Below, in pieces: positions 60,897 through 64,000 of a stretch of DNA of 64,000 nt. Location: IMG/VR virus record IMGVR_UViG_3300033146_000850, positions 1 through 64,000 of that record. One strand, given 5' to 3'. This DNA is from a virus. Position numbers and translations under genes: made by a program. The first letter of the stretch is position 1; each line of letters begins with the position of its first letter. The notes under the pieces were generated by a model. That model saw only the letters and a program-made list of their open reading frames with translations, was not told the DNA's origin and did no database searches.

Positions 60897-62585
60897 TTAT
60901 TTAGAACGAACATATTGCTTGAACTCATTTTTCCATAAATTATGTTTAGATTTAAACAGTCGTTTTAAATTGCCATCTAATAAAAATGTATCACACCAAT
61001 CATCTTCATTTCTCACCGCACGTCCAACACCTTGTATCAATTTATACACGGTTGTTTTTTCATATATTTCAGGGTAATTATTTATGATATACTTATTTCT
61101 AGTATCCCCTAATGATGGGTATGGTGCTTTGAAAAATATAATATATCTAGCAAGGTCATCGTCTAGGGATACCCCCTCAAATATACTAGGACTAATTAAT
61201 ACACTGGGATTTTTATATTTTTGAAATTCTTGTAAAACATTATTTAATCCTTTTCTTTTTTGTTGTGCAAATATTTTGACTCCAATATTATTCACAGAAA
61301 TATAATCATTAAGATGTTTCTCCACAAATTCCAATTGAGCAAAACTGGTGACTAATATCAACCCTTTACAATCATTATATTCATCGACAATATCATTAAC
61401 AACATCACCTATATCATTCATAAAATCTGTATTTTGCATTTTAGTATAATTAAAACCCTCTAAACTACAATCTATTATTTTTTTATTATCAGGGTCAAAA
61501 ATACTCCCACCATTAACAAACCCAATAGATTCCAAATTTAATGTTTCGTGAATTAATTCCTCATCTATAGTTGCTGACATAAATAAATTATATTCAGAAT
61601 TATTAACCCTATCAAATAAATCATGCATAAAAATTGGAGATATTGTAATTGAATCATATTTAAAATCAATAACGTGTTCATATCCAAGTTCAAAAAAATC
61701 ATCAATCTTTTGTTTTAAATTTTTAAATTTTTTATATATTTTACTACATCTTTTAAATTCTGGAAAATTTTCATCTGCACGCTCAATATCAGCTTTATTC
61801 ATCATATCACTGCTAATAATACCATATATCTCACATAAATCTTCAAGATAATCCATATAATTATCATTATCTATTTCTTTATTTTTTATTTTTTCAATAA
61901 TTGGGGGAAATTTATCAGCAACGGTTAATTGTTCAGATTTACATTCGTCATAATATTTATTCAATAGTTTAACATTAATCTCAATCTTTAAAAAATTAAC
62001 ATATATATCATTTTTACCGTGAGCTTCATCCCATATAGTAATCAATCTCTCGTTTAAATGATTAGAATATAAATTAGATGTATATATATAAGCATAGTTA
62101 CTTATAACGTGATTAGATGTGTTTATTAATTTTTTCATATTATAATATTTACAACTAGGACAATATTTCTTCATTTTGTCAGTGAGGTCACCTTTAATAT
62201 TAACACATTCCTCTGCTGTTGCACTATACGATTTAGATGATAATAATTTACATTCATAATTAACAGCCCCATTTACTTTTAACATATTAAATTTGTCAGA
62301 ATATGAATCTTCATATTGTTGTAATAGAGTATTTGTATGAGCAACTATAAATGAAGTTTTTCTATTGTTTTTTGTATTTTCATTTGTTAGATTATATAGT
62401 AATTCTGATGTTAATATTGCAATTAAACTTTTACCAATACCTGTAGATGCAGACAAAACAACATTCTTCTTTTTCTCATCAATAAAAAGTGTTAATATAT
62501 CATTAATAATATCCACCTGTCTTTCTCTAGGTGTTAAATTATAATAATCAAAAATATCCTCAATGTTTTGTCTGTAATCACTCAT
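60897..62585 (-). CDS. XPD/DinG-like superfamily 2 helicase with iron-sulphur cluster
   Basis: A 562-residue product; GGAGG precedes the start at 62585. Walker A is SASTGIGKS (45-53) and the DEAH box IWDEAHG (186-189), with motif VI QGVGRAVRNEDD near the C-terminus. Four cysteines between motifs I and II (C112, C127, C142, C145; YCPSC) match the 4Fe-4S insertion of XPD/Rad3 and DinG helicases, which move 5'-3' and open D-loops or R-loops. T4's Dda is a different family. It may complement UvsW in branch processing. Transcribed from the minus-strand promoter with the 14-bp repeats. Confidence 0.87.
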   Translation of the reverse strand: MSDYRQNIEDIFDYYNLTPRERQVDIINDILTLFIDEKKKNVVLSASTGIGKSLIAILTSELLYNLTNENTKNNRKTSFIVAHTNTLLQQYEDSYSDKFNMLKVNGAVNYECKLLSSKSYSATAEECVNIKGDLTDKMKKYCPSCKYYNMKKLINTSNHVISNYAYIYTSNLYSNHLNERLITIWDEAHGKNDIYVNFLKIEINVKLLNKYYDECKSEQLTVADKFPPIIEKIKNKEIDNDNYMDYLEDLCEIYGIISSDMMNKADIERADENFPEFKRCSKIYKKFKNLKQKIDDFFELGYEHVIDFKYDSITISPIFMHDLFDRVNNSEYNLFMSATIDEELIHETLNLESIGFVNGGSIFDPDNKKIIDCSLEGFNYTKMQNTDFMNDIGDVVNDIVDEYNDCKGLILVTSFAQLEFVEKHLNDYISVNNIGVKIFAQQKRKGLNNVLQEFQKYKNPSVLISPSIFEGVSLDDDLARYIIFFKAPYPSLGDTRNKYIINNYPEIYEKTTVYKLIQGVGRAVRNEDDWCDTFLLDGNLKRLFKSKHNLWKNEFKQYVRSK

Positions 62586-62610
62586 TTATTCCTCCAATAA
62601 ATCCAACAAC

Positions 62611-62665
62611 ATAATAATTATATCATAATAATTATAACATAGTAATTATATCACAATATAATATC
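62611..62665. repeat. 14-bp tandem repeats over the helicase promoter (candidate operator)
   Basis: ATAATAATTATATC, ATAATAATTATAAC and ATAGTAATTATATC are consecutive 14-bp units (62611-62652), with a weaker fourth unit ACAATATAATATC (62653-62665). The third unit contains the -10 box of the minus-strand promoter and the first two cover the start-site region, so binding here would affect helicase transcription. Confidence 0.7.
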
Positions 62666-62674
62666 AAAGTCAAA
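62646..62674 (-). promoter_or_regulatory. Sigma70-type promoter (minus strand) for the helicase
   Basis: TTGACT (62674-62669), 17-bp spacer, TATAAT (62651-62646) on the minus strand. The -10 box lies within the third 14-bp repeat unit. Its transcript would start about 50 nt before the helicase ATG. Confidence 0.8.
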
Positions 62675-62720
62675 TAAATAAATAAATAAACATATGTATT
62701 ATATAATAGGAGAAATAATT

Positions 62721-63581
62721 ATGAAAAAACAACACATTAAAGAGACTTTACTTTCAGATTTGGAAAAGGCTATGGAAGAACCCAAAAAAAATATTCCAGC
62801 TGATGATGTTGAAGAGCTTACAATTAAGCCTGGTTCAAATACTGATTATGATTTATATGTAAAAAAACTTATGGATGATGAATATTGCTTCAAAAAAGAT
62901 AATATATCTAATTTGAAACAAGGTAATAGACGTGATGCAATTAAAGAGCTTGGAGATGATATATCTAATGAGCAATCACCTGGAAACCCCAATGTAAATC
63001 GAATGTATCGGTTTAGAAATAATGATAATACACCTACAAAAATCGATATTAAAAACAATATATTACAAGGTGATGAGATTAGCAATAATCCTGTTGAATT
63101 ACAAGCTGGCAAGTATCGTTTTAAAAATAATGATATGTCAGGTAATTGGAATGTTGGTGATGAGATTACTATTCCACAAAGATTATCATTTAAAAAAAAT
63201 ATACTTGGTAAATTAGTTTTTGAAATAGATGTTAATGATACAAAAGCATATATAACTAAAGATTTCTTAGAGAAAATAGAAAATATAACAGAAGACGAAG
63301 GTGGTGGAGGAGATGTTGGTGGTGGTGAATCAACTGATGGTGGAATAATGACCTCAACAAATAATATTTCAACATATGCAACACCTTTTACTAAAAATTC
63401 AGTTCAAAAAAGAAAAAATCCTAATATGTTTTTAACAGATGACGAAGAAGTTGTTGAAGAAGATGGTAGTGATTTTTCCTGGACTTGGAGCAAAGTTAAA
63501 AATCCACAGACAAAACATGAACAACCCGCTATTGATGATGATTTAATAAAAAAATTAAAAATTCATACACATAACAGTTAA
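62721..63581 (+). CDS. Putative virion or assembly protein (286 aa)
   Basis: ATG 62721 follows AGGAG; a longer in-frame start at 62694 has no ribosome site. Two related segments, MYRFRNNDNTPTKIDIKNNI and KYRFKNNDMSGNWNVGDEIT, suggest an internal duplication. A Gly-rich hinge (DEGGGGDVGGGESTDGG) is followed by a tail ending WTWSKVKNPQTKHEQP. Just upstream is a run of four AAAT repeats. It is the first gene of the plus-strand late region that continues into gene 6. Function not recognised. Confidence 0.55.
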   Translation: MKKQHIKETLLSDLEKAMEEPKKNIPADDVEELTIKPGSNTDYDLYVKKLMDDEYCFKKDNISNLKQGNRRDAIKELGDDISNEQSPGNPNVNRMYRFRNNDNTPTKIDIKNNILQGDEISNNPVELQAGKYRFKNNDMSGNWNVGDEITIPQRLSFKKNILGKLVFEIDVNDTKAYITKDFLEKIENITEDEGGGGDVGGGESTDGGIMTSTNNISTYATPFTKNSVQKRKNPNMFLTDDEEVVEEDGSDFSWTWSKVKNPQTKHEQPAIDDDLIKKLKIHTHNS

Positions 63582-63655
63582 AACAATAGAAATCAAGTTA
63601 TATTAATATTTAAATCATAAATATTAATATAAATTGAACCTAAAGAGGGATTAAA

Positions 63656-64000
63656 ATGTCAAATATAAATTTAATTGCAACAAATTTTGAAGATATTAAA
63701 AAGACAATTATAAATAAATATAAAAATGACCCAGATAGTCCATTTTTAGACTATGATTTTCAAGGTAGTGCTTTAAATTATCTAATAGATATACTATCTT
63801 ATGCTACAATGTATAATAACTATTATAGTTCAGTTGCTATTAATGAATTATATTTACCATATGCTCAAAAAAATAAAAACATATACGCACTTGCAAACTC
63901 TTTGGGTTATTTACCTAGAAGACCATCAAGTTCAATCGCATATATTAGACCAGAATTACCAGAAATATATAATCCTGATTTAACTAAAGATATTGTTATA
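63656..64000 (+). CDS. 6: Baseplate wedge protein gp6, 5' part (runs off the window)
   Basis: ATG 63656 follows AGAGGG. The 115 residues seen match the T4 gp6 N-terminus by pattern: DPDSPFLDYDFQGSALNYLI against GQNEFLDYDFEGSRLNVLCD, DILSYATMYNNYYSSVAINE against DLLAYNTLYIQQFGNAAVYE, and ANSLGYLPRRPSSS against AQDNGYLPTSKSAA. gp6 forms the inner ring joining the six wedges of the baseplate. No stop occurs before base 64000, so the gene is incomplete here. A CATAAATA (7/8 late box) lies about 40 nt upstream. Confidence 0.85.
   Translation, partial: MSNINLIATNFEDIKKTIINKYKNDPDSPFLDYDFQGSALNYLIDILSYATMYNNYYSSVAINELYLPYAQKNKNIYALANSLGYLPRRPSSSIAYIRPELPEIYNPDLTKDIVI

Noticed and set aside
1-64000. 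tRNA genes
   Set aside because: No cloverleaf with a T-loop GTTCNANNC motif flanked by pairing arms was recognised by eye in the intergenic gaps; a tRNA scan would be decisive.

Overview
The window is AT-rich, has almost no host-type genes, and carries a dense set of phage T4 homologues: gp32, UvsY, UvsW, gp61 primase, a gp26-like hub protein, clamp-loader gp44 and gp62, RegA, RNase H and the start of baseplate wedge gp6. It is best read as part of a large T4-like myovirus genome. The host cannot be named from the sequence. Several sites match TTGACA-17-TATAAT, so the host (or early-phase) polymerase is probably of the ordinary sigma70 kind. No tRNA, rRNA or CRISPR array was seen.

Layout. 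1-1488 is non-coding: an array of about 305-bp repeats broken by a polypyrimidine and GC-rich insert. 1489-6752 is a replication/recombination block (gp32, UvsY, UvsW with an intein in its P-loop, a small ORF, primase). 6754-9598 holds baseplate genes, one of which appears to be extended by a -1 frameshift. 9664-43658 is a 34-kb forward-strand array of about 18 genes, mostly large virion proteins (fibres, adhesins) built from shuffled modules: YadA-like beta-roll, chitin-binding-like, collagen-like, MAM-like, lamin-tail-like and C1q-like domains. Two of its intergenic gaps hold unusual repeated, foldable elements. 43723-57784 is an early/middle block: radical SAM enzyme, PhoH, HAD phosphatase, then a protein-quality-control run (GroEL, two HSP20-like proteins, ClpX without its zinc domain), a Nudix and a cyclotransferase-like protein, the clamp loader, RegA, a RuvC-like resolvase and a sigma factor. 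57795-62585 is on the minus strand (repeat lipoprotein, RNase H, GHKL ATPase, XPD/DinG-like helicase). The last 1.3 kb returns to the plus strand and ends inside gene 6.

How it works together. Sigma70-type promoters precede the enzyme and chaperone genes. TATAAATA boxes identical to the T4 late promoter precede gp32, the fibre array and some minus-strand genes, and the window encodes its own divergent sigma factor, which may read those boxes. The recombination, clamp-loader and RegA genes fit T4-style replication with translational control by RegA. The chaperone/unfoldase set may help fold the unusually large fibre complement or redirect host ClpP; this is inference.
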